Source: Leptolyngbya sp.
Lineage (GTDB): Bacteria; Cyanobacteriota; Cyanobacteriia; Phormidesmidales; Phormidesmidaceae
Direction of reading: 5' to 3'
DNA: 62,958 nt
Assembly (NCBI GenBank): GCA_003249105.1
Contig: QBLT01000004.1
Coordinates: 1-62,958 of the forward strand
The position numbers and the translations under genes are program-made. The stretch's first letter is position 1; the number at the start of each line of letters is the position of its first letter. The notes under the pieces were generated by a model, which was not told where the DNA came from, made no database searches, and was given only the letters and a program-made list of their open reading frames with translations. Shown piece after piece: positions 17,341 to 26,825 of this stretch.

Positions 17341-18735
17341 ATGACCATGAGCATAGCGCCCCAACTGAGGGATTGGCTAGAGGCACCGAACAGCCAAACT
17401 CGTCTATCCGCGTTGTCAACAGCGATGACCCTGCCTGCAATGGTGATGGCGGCCTTGCAAGTAGGCTTGATGGTGGCCCGCTGGCTGCTGGAGTCGGAGC
17501 TAGAGCGCCGTGCTCAATCGCCCCAGATATGGCCAAGCTGCCCTCACTGTGGGAGTCGGCTGCACTCCAAAGGGTTTCAGCGACGGCGGATGCAGACGTT
17601 GGTGGGAACTATTGCCTGAAAGCGACGGGTGGGTCGCTGTCCTCGGGGATGCCCTGAGAGCCAGCGGGTGCCGCTCGACGAGGCGATGGGCATTGCCCCC
17701 TATCAGCAGAGCAGTGAGGAATTGGTGCGCTTGGGCTGTCTGCTGAGCGTGATGATGCCCTACGCCCAGGCCAGTGAGGTGTTGCGGCAGTGGAGTGGAC
17801 TCTCGGTCAGCGCAGGCAGTCTGTGGAACTGGGTGCAAACGGTGGGGCAACGGGCCAAAGCGTCTCTGACAGAGGCTTTGAGTGCTCAAGCCTCCGGCGA
17901 TACCGTGGTTACTGAACCCATTGATGACCTCGTGGCGGCTCTGCCCTTAGCGATTGGGGCGGATGGGGTGATGGTACCGTTTCGTCCCACGCCGAAGACG
18001 CCTGTGGGAGCGATTCAGTGGCGGGAGGTGAAAGTCGGCATTTTGGCCCGCCTCGGCACTCGGGTCACCCGAGCGGGAGAGACTGTCCCCCAACTGCTGA
18101 GACGCCGACTAGTGGCGGTGTTGGGCACCATCGACGACTTCATTCCACCCCTACAACTGGAGGCAACCCGCCAAGGGGTGGACACCGCTCCGCTCGTCGT
18201 CTGGCTCAGCGACGGCGGACGAGGCTTTTGGCGGGTCTACCACACCTGCTTTGCCACCGCCATCGCCGTACTCGATTTCTTCCATGCCGCTGGTCATCTG
18301 GCTCGGGCCACTCAGGCCCTCTTTGGCACCCTCACGTCTGCCGAGGCCCAAGCTTGGTTCCGACGCTGGCGACATCTGCTCCGCCACGGCCAGGCGCATC
18401 AGGTCAGGCGGGCCTTAACCCAGTTGATTCACTTACCCGGTTGGTCGACCTCGGCCTTCGCCACCCTGCTTCAGGTACAGGCCTACTTCCAGCGGCACCA
18501 CCAGCACACTCGCTATCAGCACTTCGAGCGACTGGGCCTTCCCTTGGGCTCGGGACTGGTGGAAAGTGCCTGTAAATGGCTCATTCAGCAGCGCTTCAAG
18601 GGCGTTGGCATGCGCTGGAGTGAGGATGGCTTTAACCATCTCATCCTCCTCAGACTGGCTTGGGCTAATGACCGCTTTGATGACCTCTTTCCCTCGGTCC
18701 CGAGGTCGCTGACTAACCCTTCCCCTAACCTTTAG
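17341..18735 (+). pseudogene. ISKra4-family transposase interrupted by one in-frame TGA
   Basis: A single continuous frame of 464 codons is broken by TGA at 17617-17619, between MQTLVGTIA and KRRVGRCPRGC. Relatives usually have Trp there (WRRRVGRCP), so TGG to TGA is the simplest explanation. The rest is well kept: a zinc-finger-like CPHCG near residue 63, AIGADGVMVPF, WLSDGGRGFW, DFFHAAGHL and GSGLVESACKWL with KGVGMRWSEDG, matching the DDE core of ISKra4 transposases. No clear terminal inverted repeats were found, so the element ends are undefined. It sits between coaR and the CDF gene. Confidence 0.85.
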
Positions 18736-18903
18736 ATACGCCCAGCAACGATAACTTTTTGAGTTTTAGTACTCATTATTGGAGCGTCTACAACAAATAA
18801 AGGGCTACATGACAGACCCTTACTCCTACTCCTTCGTAAACGCGTTTAACTGCTGTAGGCTACTCGGTAGGGCTTGGCTTTTCTGTTGTGTTAAAGACTT
18901 ATC

Positions 18904-19812
18904 ATGGGGAACCGCTCGGCTCGGTTTTACACGCTCCTCTCGATTGGGGCCGCTGTTTTAACGATTTTGCTGAAAGCAACGGCCTACCTGTTGACGGGCT
19001 CTGTGGGGCTACTGTCTGATGCTGCCGAATCGGTAGTGAATCTAGTGGCTGCCATCGTCGCAACCTGGGCCGTAACATTTGCCGCTAAACCGCCCGATGA
19101 TGAGCATGCCTTTGGGCATTTCAAGGCGGAATATTTTTCTAGCGGTGTCGAGGCGGTGTTGATTTTAGTGGCGGCGGGCAGCATTGCCTTTGCGGCCTGG
19201 GGTCGCCTGTTTGACCCGCAACCCCTAGAGCAGGTGGGTATTGGGTTAGCCTTATCGCTGGTGGCAACGGCGATCAATGGGGCATTGGCTTTCGTTATGC
19301 TGCGGGCCAGTCGCCGGTTGCGCTCCATAACCCTGCGGGCAGATGCACATCATCTGCTGACCGATGTCTGGACATCGGTGGGGGTAGGAGTTGGGGTCAT
19401 TCTAATTCCAATTACGGGTTGGCTCATTCTTGACCCGATTATCGCTCTGGTTGTCGCGGCCAATATTGTTTGGGCCGGGCTGAGATTGCTGCGCGAAACG
19501 GGGATGGGCCTGTTAGATACGGCCTTACCGGCTGAGGAACGCCAAATTGTTGCCGATGCGTTGCAGCCTTTTGAGGCCGAGGGGACCCGGTTTCATGCTT
19601 TAAGAACTCGGGTAGCTGGTGCCCGACGGTTTGTCTCGCTACATGTGTTGGTGCCGGGTAACTGGACAGTCAAGCAGGGGCATGACCTCTGTGAAGCGAT
19701 TGAGCTAGCAATTGGGCGATCGCTGCCCGGCACGTTTGTGTTTACCCATTTAGAGCCTTTAGAAGACCCTGTTTCGTGGGCAGATCAAGCCTTAGAACGC
19801 CCGCTACCTTGA
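18904..19812 (+). CDS. Cation diffusion facilitator (CDF) metal exporter
   Basis: A 302-residue protein with six helices and a cytosolic C-terminal domain. Helix two carries SDAAESVVN and helix five DAHHLLTDVWTS, the D/H metal sites of zinc-type CDFs. The conserved loop HAFGHFKAEYFSSG lies after helix two. A C-terminal metal-binding fold with His residues (FHALRTRVAGARRFVSLHVLV, HDLCEAIE) follows from about 215. CDFs exchange protons for Zn2+, Co2+ or Fe2+; HD-type helices favour zinc. It precedes the convergent ArsR gene, which suggests a zinc function. Confidence 0.9.
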   Translation: MGNRSARFYTLLSIGAAVLTILLKATAYLLTGSVGLLSDAAESVVNLVAAIVATWAVTFAAKPPDDEHAFGHFKAEYFSSGVEAVLILVAAGSIAFAAWGRLFDPQPLEQVGIGLALSLVATAINGALAFVMLRASRRLRSITLRADAHHLLTDVWTSVGVGVGVILIPITGWLILDPIIALVVAANIVWAGLRLLRETGMGLLDTALPAEERQIVADALQPFEAEGTRFHALRTRVAGARRFVSLHVLVPGNWTVKQGHDLCEAIELAIGRSLPGTFVFTHLEPLEDPVSWADQALERPLP

Positions 19813-19854
19813 GCCTGCTTGAGGCTTAACCCAACTCGTTAGAGGTCAACTACA

Positions 19855-20259
19855 TCACTCATCTAGGTGCGCGGCCACTTCCCGGTAGAGGGACATGATG
19901 TGATCGTCAGCGAGGCCATAGTAGACGTTGCGGCCTTGGCGACGGTAGGTGACTAGACGCTGCGATCGCAGCACCCGCAGCTGGTGCGACACTGCCGATT
20001 CACCCATCTTCACCGCAGCGGCCAGATCGCACACACAGAGTTCTTGCCGGGCCAGCGCCGACAGCAGCTTGAGCCGGTGGGGGTCAGAGAGCGCACTAAA
20101 AAACTCTGCCATCCGCTGGGCCTTGGCGGTGCTCAGCACCTCGGGCTTCACCTGGCGGACATTGTCTAAATGCACCAGCGACTCGTCACAACTGACGTCA
20201 CAACTGGGGGCATCAACAGCTTGAATTGTAGAGTTCTCTGTAGAGCGAGAATTAGCCAT
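19855..20259 (-). CDS. ArsR/SmtB-family metal-sensing repressor (ZiaR/SmtB-like)
   Basis: A 134-residue winged-helix repressor. The N-terminal extension has a Cys pair (CDVSCDE) and the recognition region contains [11 protein letters not shown] and [16 protein letters not shown]. The alpha-5 end [17 protein letters not shown] keeps the D/H...H/E zinc ligands of SmtB and ZiaR, and the added Cys in ELCVCDL are the alpha-3N type ligands seen in ZiaR and CadC. Zinc or cadmium binding would release DNA. A dyad 48 bp upstream indicates autoregulation. The same half-site precedes the P1B-2 ATPase, making that a likely second target. Confidence 0.9.
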   Translation of the reverse strand: MANSRSTENSTIQAVDAPSCDVSCDESLVHLDNVRQVKPEVLSTAKAQRMAEFFSALSDPHRLKLLSALARQELCVCDLAAAVKMGESAVSHQLRVLRSQRLVTYRRQGRNVYYGLADDHIMSLYREVAAHLDE

Positions 20260-20306
20260 CGATTAGGTTTCCTGGCTTTTCCTCTATGATACTGAGAATC
20301 GTTACC

Positions 20307-20323
20307 ACTGAATACCTGTTCAG
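20307..20323 (-). promoter_or_regulatory. ArsR/SmtB operator of the repressor gene
   Basis: ACTGAATACCTGTTCAG contains the imperfect dyad CTGAA-TACCTG-TTCAG, close to the classical SmtB operator. Its first twelve bases are identical to 10738-10749 ahead of the zinc ATPase. Confidence 0.65.
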
Positions 20324-20342
20324 AGGATTGAGGGCGTTGGCC

Positions 20343-21140
20343 TCACGGGGTGGGCTCGCTCCCCTGCTGCACCTGCTGCATGAAGTACAGGGTTTGCTGA
20401 TAGCCAGGGCGATCGCCCTGGGCCTGAAACAGCGCCGCCGCCTGGCGCAAATCGGCCATGGCGGCTTGGGAGTCGCCGAGCTGGTACTGCAAAATGCCGC
20501 GATTGCCGTAGGCTTCAGCTAGCTCAGGATTAAGGCGAAGCGCGGTGTTGAAGTCTGAGAGGGCGGCTTCGGTATTGCCCAGTTCGGTATAGATTTTGCC
20601 CCGGTTGTAGTGGGCATCGGCGTTGTCGGGAGCCAGGGTAATGGCAGCATCTAGGTCGTTGAGGGCCTGGGGTAAGTTGCCAGTGGCCGCGAAAACAAGG
20701 CCGCGATCTAAATAAGGCTGCACAACCTCAGGAGCTAGCTCAATGGCCTGGGTTAGATCGGCGATCGCCGCCTCGGCATTGGTCATGTGAGCGTGGGCTT
20801 CTCCCCGGTTGTACAAGGTTTCTGGATGGTCGGGGCGAAGCTGAAGCGCTCTGGAAAAGTCAGCGATGGCGAGCTGATAATCGCCCAGGTCGTGGTAGGC
20901 AATGCCGCGATGAAAATAGGCCTCGGCATTGGTGGTATCGGCTTGAATGACCTGGCTGTAGGTTGCGATCGCTGCCTCTAGCTGTCCCTGCTCCGCCTGC
21001 TGTTGGCCCTGATTCAAAAGGCTGTTTGCGGCAGCCGCCTGTTCTACCGCGTGGGCAGGCTGCAGCCCCGCTGCCATGCTTCCAGGGGCGACAACGACGG
21101 CCATTCCTAGCGCTATCGCTAACATTCTTTGGGTCTGCAT
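20343..21140 (-). CDS. Secreted TPR-repeat protein
   Basis: A 265-residue protein with a signal peptide (LAIALGMAVVVAPGSMAAGLQPAHA) and six consecutive 34-residue TPR units from about residue 45, with consensus AEAYxxRGxxYxxLGDYQxAIxDFxxAL. This compact, regular TPR type is common in cyanobacterial periplasmic or thylakoid scaffolds. It lies upstream of nothing on its strand, and its start faces the amidase gene. No specific partner can be inferred. It is unlike the longer TPR protein at 5.7 kb. Confidence 0.8.
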   Translation of the reverse strand: MQTQRMLAIALGMAVVVAPGSMAAGLQPAHAVEQAAAANSLLNQGQQQAEQGQLEAAIATYSQVIQADTTNAEAYFHRGIAYHDLGDYQLAIADFSRALQLRPDHPETLYNRGEAHAHMTNAEAAIADLTQAIELAPEVVQPYLDRGLVFAATGNLPQALNDLDAAITLAPDNADAHYNRGKIYTELGNTEAALSDFNTALRLNPELAEAYGNRGILQYQLGDSQAAMADLRQAAALFQAQGDRPGYQQTLYFMQQVQQGSEPTP

Positions 21141-21452
21141 GGCTTCTCTCCTAGCTGCACTACTAAGCTATGTGTCTAACCGCGAGCCTGTAGATTAAGG
21201 CCCAGGCACTGCTCCAAGCCAGCGCCTTGTGACGCTTTACAAGCTGAGCTAACCCATAAATTCGAGCCCGGTGAATCCGAGACTGTGGCGTTTCTGATGC
21301 GAGCCTTCACGCTTGGGGTAGAGCCCATTCCCCTTCAGTGTAGCGACCGTTTTGGGGATGAGATTTTCGTTGAAACAAGATGAAAGGGGCGATCTCGATG
21401 CCGTAAAATCAGGCAAAATCAAAAGCTGACCCAGCGCACTGTGAGATGCTGC
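21141..21452. other. Divergent intergenic region
   Basis: This stretch separates the leftward TPR gene from the rightward amidase gene and must hold both promoters. A 70-codon minus-strand frame (21249-21461) runs through it but overlaps the amidase start and has no recognisable motif. No operator dyad was identified. Confidence 0.4.
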
Positions 21453-22940
21453 ATGAAACAATACCGACCTCTGGTGAGCTTAATCGGCATGGTAGGTGGG
21501 TTACTGCTGGCGCTTCCAGCCGAAGCGGCTCAGTTTAGGACTTGGCGCTTTGACCCCCAACAAAACCGGCTAGAGTTTTCGACCGATGCCGCCGTGCAGC
21601 CTAGGGCGCAGCTTTTATTTAATCCCACCCGCATTGTGGTGGACTTGCCCGGCACAACCCTAGAGCAGCGGACGATTAACCAGGCCGTTGGCGGCGCTGT
21701 TCAATCCGTTCGCATCGGGCAATTTGATGCTCAAACTACCCGGCTGGTCATTGAGCTAGCCCCTGGCTATACCCTGAACCCAGACCAGGTCGTGGTACGG
21801 GGGGAAACGCCGCAGCAGTGGGTAGTGCAACTGCCCCCGTCGCAGGGTCGAACAGCGCCCAGCGCCAGCACCAATCAGGTTAATGCCACCCCGGTCGCTG
21901 GAGCCGCCACCCAGGTCGAAGGGGTACGCACCACCCCCGATGGCTTTTTCATCCGCACCTCTGGGGCAAACCCTAACCTGACCGTGAAGCGAGTCAGTGA
22001 TACCCAGGTAGTGCTTCAGCTCGAAAACGCCACCGTGGCAGCAGCCCTAACTGGACAAACACTACCTGCTAATAGTTTTGGGGTCACCGCCTGGACTATT
22101 CAGCCGGTGAGCGCGGCGGTGCCGACCCTGCAAATTACCCTAACAGTGCCCGCCAACAGCACTGACTGGCAAGCCTCGGTGAGCAATGGCAGCGGCATTG
22201 TGGTTTTGCCCCCTCGGGGAGTGGCGATCGCCGCCGTTCCAGCCAGCCCATCTGTGGCACTGGCTCAGGCACCCGCAGCGGCGTCGCCCCCCATTGCCGT
22301 ACAACCACCGCCTCAAACTCCGGTGGTGCCACCCCGGCCTGAGCCCGCGATACCGGCTACCCCAGCGGTGCCCCCACCAAGTAGCGGCATTCCCAAGCAG
22401 GCCGTCACCATTGTGATCGACCCTGGCCATGGCGGGGTCGATCCGGGGGCGATCGGCGTGGGCGGTCTGCGCGAAAAAGATGTGGTCTCTGCGATCGCCT
22501 ACGAAGTTGCCAGAATTTTGCAGCAGAGCGGTGCGCAGGTGATTCTGACCCGCTCCGATGATCGGGAGATTGATTTAGAGCCTCGGGTGCAAATTGCGGA
22601 ACGGGCCAATGCTGACCTCTTCGTCAGCATTCACGCCAACTCCATTAGCTTGAGTAGGCCTGATGTGAACGGGCTAGAGACCTACTACCATAGTTCAGGA
22701 AATCGTCTCGCCCAGGTGATTCATCAGTCTATTTTGCGTCTGGTGACTATGCCCGATCGCGGCGTGCGCCAGGCTCGTTTTCACGTTCTCGTAAACACCT
22801 CTATGCCATCGGTTTTGGTCGAGACCGGGTTTGTCACTGGCGCTCAAGATGCCCGCAACTTTAACGACCCCGCCTGGCGCAGCCGTATGGCCCAGGGCAT
22901 CGCCGCAGGCATTTTGCAGTACGCTCAGCGATCGCTCTAA
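21453..22940 (+). CDS. N-acetylmuramoyl-L-alanine amidase with AMIN domain (AmiC-like)
   Basis: A 495-residue envelope hydrolase. Signal peptide (ending LPAEAAQ), then an AMIN domain (about 20-125, with FNPTRIVVDLPGT), a second AMIN-like beta domain (about 140-255), a Pro-rich linker (270-325), and an Amidase_3 catalytic domain. Zinc motifs are IDPGHGGVDPGAIG, the Glu in REKDVV, and SIHANS. The C-terminus has VLVETGFVTGAQDA. It cleaves peptide stems from glycan strands at septa. ATG 21453 is chosen over an in-frame GTG four codons upstream. It is separate from, but functionally close to, the FtsI/LytM module. Confidence 0.92.
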   Translation: MKQYRPLVSLIGMVGGLLLALPAEAAQFRTWRFDPQQNRLEFSTDAAVQPRAQLLFNPTRIVVDLPGTTLEQRTINQAVGGAVQSVRIGQFDAQTTRLVIELAPGYTLNPDQVVVRGETPQQWVVQLPPSQGRTAPSASTNQVNATPVAGAATQVEGVRTTPDGFFIRTSGANPNLTVKRVSDTQVVLQLENATVAAALTGQTLPANSFGVTAWTIQPVSAAVPTLQITLTVPANSTDWQASVSNGSGIVVLPPRGVAIAAVPASPSVALAQAPAAASPPIAVQPPPQTPVVPPRPEPAIPATPAVPPPSSGIPKQAVTIVIDPGHGGVDPGAIGVGGLREKDVVSAIAYEVARILQQSGAQVILTRSDDREIDLEPRVQIAERANADLFVSIHANSISLSRPDVNGLETYYHSSGNRLAQVIHQSILRLVTMPDRGVRQARFHVLVNTSMPSVLVETGFVTGAQDARNFNDPAWRSRMAQGIAAGILQYAQRSL

Positions 22941-23096
22941 TAAAAAGCGCAATTCAGCTAATCCACTCCTCCTAATATCAACAAAAAGAAGGCAAAGCCA
23001 ATTAGAAAACTGAGTGCTGACTATGGTTAGTCATTCAATCATTTTTTTTCGCTGATTCATAGCAATTCTCAAATGCAATCAGCTAAACAAAACCAT

Positions 23097-23798
23097 TTAA
23101 TAAGTCATTCCACAAGGCATCATGCCGTTGCCCATTGGCATCCCTGCGACTCCATACCAATCCTGCAACCAAGCTTGCATCTGCCAGATTTCTTGCCGCT
23201 GGGTATCGGCAATGTTTTGAGCAAAGGGCTGGACTGCCTGATGCTCGACCAGACCGAGGTTTACCAAGCGTTGCGACATCATCACAGCTCCCATATGGTG
23301 CATGATCATGTCTTCTAAAAACGCCTGATCGAGGGCATCCCCTTCAAGCTGGCTAAGGTCGCGCATCATGGGAGCGTAGGTGAGGTTAGTGTTCTGACTG
23401 GGATACCACTCGCCTAACCAGGCTTCCATCTGCTCAATTTCGGCTGTTTGCACATCAATAATGTTCTGAGCAAACTCTCGCATCTCAGGGCGATCGCTGT
23501 ACTCCAGCACCCGTTGAGCGGTGGCAATGGCTTCCTGATGGTGAGGAATCATGAGGCTTAAGAACTCAAACTCGTTATTGGCCTGCATCATGTGCATCAT
23601 CTGCCCGTAATGCCCTTGCCTGCCACTCTGGTGCATGGGCATGCGACCTCGATTCATGGGCATCTGCCAGCCGGATCGACCAAGTTGCTGTGAGGGATCG
23701 GCGCTGGAGGGTGAGATGAGATAGGGAATGGTGATAGCGCCTGCGATCGCAACGCTGAGACCTGCGATTGCAGCAAAAGATTTAGTGAACAGTCGCAT
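23097..23798 (-). CDS. DUF305 periplasmic copper-binding protein (CopM-like)
   Basis: A 233-residue protein with an N-terminal hydrophobic export signal and a Met/His-rich linker (MPMNRGRMPMHQSG). The DUF305 domain follows, with paired helices: EFLSLMIPHHQEAIATAQRVL and FLEDMIMHHMGAVMMSQRLV, each followed by a Gln/Glu helix (DVQTAEIEQMEAWL, DTQRQEIWQMQAWL). MIPHH and MIMHH supply likely Cu(I) ligands. CopM of Synechocystis is of this family and limits periplasmic copper. It stands alone, leftward, and no TTTCAT-type box was noticed just upstream. Confidence 0.82.
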   Translation of the reverse strand: MRLFTKSFAAIAGLSVAIAGAITIPYLISPSSADPSQQLGRSGWQMPMNRGRMPMHQSGRQGHYGQMMHMMQANNEFEFLSLMIPHHQEAIATAQRVLEYSDRPEMREFAQNIIDVQTAEIEQMEAWLGEWYPSQNTNLTYAPMMRDLSQLEGDALDQAFLEDMIMHHMGAVMMSQRLVNLGLVEHQAVQPFAQNIADTQRQEIWQMQAWLQDWYGVAGMPMGNGMMPCGMTY

Positions 23799-23923
23799 AG
23801 GGTTACCCCCTTGAAGCGTATGTCTTAACTATAGATCCCCTAGTTAGGTGGCTCCGGTGTATACACATCTCTTCTTGAACCAAATGCCCGCTATAAATTC
23901 CCCAAAAATTAATGGGGGCTTAT

Positions 23924-24889
23924 TTAACAATCGCGAGAAGTTTGAGGGCGGAGTCGCCAGAGTATCTGCGTCACCAGCGCCATAATCGGCAGCTCTAGCA
24001 GCGGGCCAATTACTAAGGTTAGAGCAATCAGGGGGCGATCGCCAAAGGCTGCTGCTGCCACCGCCAGCGCCACCGGAGAATTCCGCGCCAGGGTTGTGCA
24101 AGTCAGGCAGACTACCTCTGGATATGCCAGCCGCAACCGCCGCCCCAGCCATTGAGCCAGGGCGAAGTTAATCACAAAAAACGAACCAATGGGCAGCAGC
24201 AACCACAGCAACAGATCTAGACGCTGAAGTAACGCCTTGCCCTCGGCGGCAAAGATAGCCACAACGGCCAAGTTCAAACAGAGGAGCTGTACCATCGCCA
24301 CCTGCGGCAGCTTTTGGTGGAGCCAGGTTGGCCCCTTTGGCCAGCCCATGCCGTAACGAGACAGCAGCGCCAACGCCAGTGGAATCAGCAGAACGGTGGC
24401 TATTTTGCCTGCCAGTACCCCAAGATCGAGCGAGACCAGCGCCTGGGCAAAAATGGCCAGATAAACGGGCAACACCACCATCTGCAAGACAAAATTCAGC
24501 GGTAGCAGCGCCGTTGCAAGGCTGACGTTGCCCTTGGCAATGCCGGTAAACACCAGATACCAATCGGTGCAGGGGGTCACCATCAACATCAGCAGACCCA
24601 CCCGCAAATCGGGCGCATCTCGCAGAAACAGCGCCCCCAACGCCCAGGCCAGCAGGGGTGTCCAGACAAAGTTCATCGCCAGGCTGGCAACAGTCACACG
24701 GTAGTTGCCAAAGGCTCTACCCAGATGCCGTAGCGGGATAGGCAGAAACGCCGCGTACAGCATCCCCATCAACAGCGGTGTAATGAGATGGCCTGCCAGG
24801 GCAGCAACGTCGCCAATTTGAGCTAGGCCTAGCCCCAACAGCACCGAAAGCAGAATTAACAGGGGCTGCGATCGCTCAAACCAGGTCAT
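23924..24889 (-). CDS. ACR3/bile-acid symporter family transporter, possibly arsenite
   Basis: A 321-residue protein with ten membrane helices. TPCTDWYLVFTGIAKGN holds the Cys that ACR3 arsenite exporters need, and the second inverted half has TTLARNSPVALAVAAAAFGDRP, the characteristic unwound-helix motif. These support an ACR3-like arsenite efflux pump. There is no arsenate reductase, arsM or arsenic-type ArsR beside it, so the substrate remains open. Just upstream lies the IS630 copy, which may have separated it from former neighbours. Confidence 0.75.
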   Translation of the reverse strand: MTWFERSQPLLILLSVLLGLGLAQIGDVAALAGHLITPLLMGMLYAAFLPIPLRHLGRAFGNYRVTVASLAMNFVWTPLLAWALGALFLRDAPDLRVGLLMLMVTPCTDWYLVFTGIAKGNVSLATALLPLNFVLQMVVLPVYLAIFAQALVSLDLGVLAGKIATVLLIPLALALLSRYGMGWPKGPTWLHQKLPQVAMVQLLCLNLAVVAIFAAEGKALLQRLDLLLWLLLPIGSFFVINFALAQWLGRRLRLAYPEVVCLTCTTLARNSPVALAVAAAAFGDRPLIALTLVIGPLLELPIMALVTQILWRLRPQTSRDC

Positions 24890-25051
24890 GGTTAGGGTAT
24901 CTGTGGTTGCAATTTTGCGGTCGATTAGTGATTATGCCGCAGTGACTCCTGCATTTCTCCCGTGGGGTCATCGCAACACTCAGACCAAACTATCTTATGT
25001 AAAGGAGTCTCACCATAACGCGTAAGATTCACCATAGCAAAGAAACCTGTA

Positions 25052-26177
25052 TAAGTAGCTAGGCGCAATTAAAAATAAAACGTTCTAACCGATAATCCCC
25101 AGCTTTACTTCGCGCCTCCATGCCCTTAATGACAGTCAGGGCTAGGTCATATTCGTTATCAAACATCTGACCAGCCACCTCGTGACATTTCAACTGCCGC
25201 CATTGGGTTTCAATCGGATTCATCTCTGAGCAGTAGGGCGGTAGAAAGAAGATGAATAGCCCCTGTTCCTGCCACCGAGGCCACTGCTGCTGCACTAACC
25301 GACTCGTGTGAAGCGAGCCGTTATCCTGCACGATAACGGTAATGCGCCCAGTCTGAGCCAAAGTCTGGGAAGCGTTCTGGGCCACCCAGTCCATGACCTG
25401 GATGTAGCTCTGCCCCTTAAAGCCGCCTTGAGAGAGGGCATACTCGAACCCCTCTGCCGGTTGCCACAATCCCAAGATACTAATCCGACGTCCATGGCGA
25501 GTGGGCGTTTGCTCCAGGCGCTTTTGCTCCCCAATGGGACTGTAGCTGTAGCTGACCGGACTCCAGAGGCAAAACCCAGCTTCATCCAAGTATTTGATAT
25601 CGACTAGACCCTCCTCAGCCGCTAGCACCAGGGTCTCTAGGTCAGCCTGTTTGAGGGCTTTCTTGAGGGGGTCTTGCTTCCGTTTGTGGCTGTGTCGGGT
25701 GCGTTTCCACCGGTATCTTTTTTTTGAGCAATCGTCGCAGTCGGTCGCTGCTCAAGTCCACTAAACGCTCTCGCTTAAGCTTTTGAGCTAATTGTGCGCT
25801 GTTGTAGGTGCGCGGCTCGTCATCCAAACACGCCATCAAATAATCCAGATCTGACGGCTGCCACCTGGGTTTCGCACCGCGCCCAGGGGCTTCCCATAGC
25901 CCGCCCAAGCCATCGTTCTCCCATCGGCGTAACGTTACTCTGACTGTCTGCTGTTGACACTGAAAAATCTCAGCAATAGCAGGCACGTTTAGACCTTGGG
26001 CATTCAAGCACAGCATGTGTGCCCGGTCACAGGTTCGATATGGGACTGTCTGAGCTTGCCGCAGTTCCCTTAACGTGCGCTCTTCTTCCTCTGTCAAAAT
26101 GATGCGCAGTGGGGCAGGCATAAGGGGGGGGCTGACTAACCCTTCTATCTTACGTTTAATTCAAACCTCCTACTTAC
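25052..26177 (-). mobile_element. IS630-family insertion sequence
   Basis: The ends carry imperfect inverted repeats: TAAGTAGCTAGG...AATTAAA on the left (from 25052) and its counterpart TAAGTAGGAGG...AATTAAA on the right (ending about 26176), flanked by TA, the usual IS630 target. The length is about 1.13 kb, normal for the family, and a single transposase fills it. It lies between the ACR3-like gene and a small membrane protein gene. Confidence 0.75.
25059..26121 (-). CDS. IS630 transposase in two overlapping reading frames
   Basis: The first frame (26121-25642) encodes the helix-turn-helix region: a repeat of HTHs, [21 protein letters not shown], then RRLLKKK. The second frame continues with [14 protein letters not shown], ending at 25059, and carries the DDE core [22 protein letters not shown] and [11 protein letters not shown]. 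The switch falls on a run of eight A (minus strand, about 25716-25723); removing one A restores a continuous frame. Several IS630 elements produce transposase by slippage at A-runs, so it may be functional. Alternatively it is a simple frameshift mutation. Confidence 0.8.
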
Positions 26178-26314
26178 CTCATTATCATGAGCCTTGTAAT
26201 ATTCTCAGCGATTCTCTTTCCAAAAAGGTTAGCAACTATGTACTTCACCATGCATCTGGGACAGTATTAGTTATCCTTCGCTCTGGTTAAATCTCGAACG
26301 ATTGGATCTGAATG

Positions 26315-26779
26315 TTATGACCTTACAGGCTGAATTTGACGCCTGGTAAACCAAATGGTGAGCGGAGGCACTAGAAACCACATTGACAATGGCACTAACC
26401 CAGTGCCTAAAATCGGAATTGTTGGCATGAACTCGGCATAAGTCCACCGATTGAGGGGGCCAGTGGCCAAGGCTTCGATAACAACGGTGATTACCACTCC
26501 TACAAAGATGAAAACACCCATTTGGCTACGGTTTGGGTGGTGCAACCATTGACGAGACTTCGATAGAGCTGCAACGGCCCAAAATGCAATCAATATAATT
26601 ACGACATCTCCGACTGTAGCGAGGGTGCAATTTCTGACGATATCGAAGTGGGAGTATCCAGCCGGAATTTGATAAAACCACATTTGCTGAATTTCCCAAA
26701 AGAAAGACAGTAAAAACGAAAATATAACTATGTTGAACTCAGGCGAATTTAGCCAATTCAAGGGACTATGGCGGTTCAT
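26315..26779 (-). CDS. Unidentified four- or five-helix membrane protein
   Basis: A 154-residue membrane protein. Helices start near 18, 50, 86 and 122. Conserved-looking features are FFWEIQQMWFYQ in helix one, an Asn-Cys (RNCTLATVGDVVI), EALATGPLNRWTYAEFMPTIPILGTG and a C-terminal VPPLTIWFTRR. I do not recognise the family. It is followed on the same strand, upstream, by the MerR gene 46 bp away, so the two may be co-transcribed and the protein could be tied to metal tolerance. The ATG at 26779 has no strong ribosome site. Confidence 0.65.
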   Translation of the reverse strand: MNRHSPLNWLNSPEFNIVIFSFLLSFFWEIQQMWFYQIPAGYSHFDIVRNCTLATVGDVVIILIAFWAVAALSKSRQWLHHPNRSQMGVFIFVGVVITVVIEALATGPLNRWTYAEFMPTIPILGTGLVPLSMWFLVPPLTIWFTRRQIQPVRS

Positions 26780-26825
26780 GATATTAGCCGCATTTAAAAT
26801 AAATCAGACCTAATTTGACAGTTTC

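Noticed and set aside
21249..21461. 70-codon minus-strand frame before the amidase gene
   Set aside because: Overlaps the amidase start codon region and has no recognisable composition or ribosome site.
23924..24889. A complete arsenic operon around the ACR3-like gene
   Set aside because: No arsC, arsH or arsenic-type ArsR lies nearby; neighbours are a DUF305 gene and an IS630 element.
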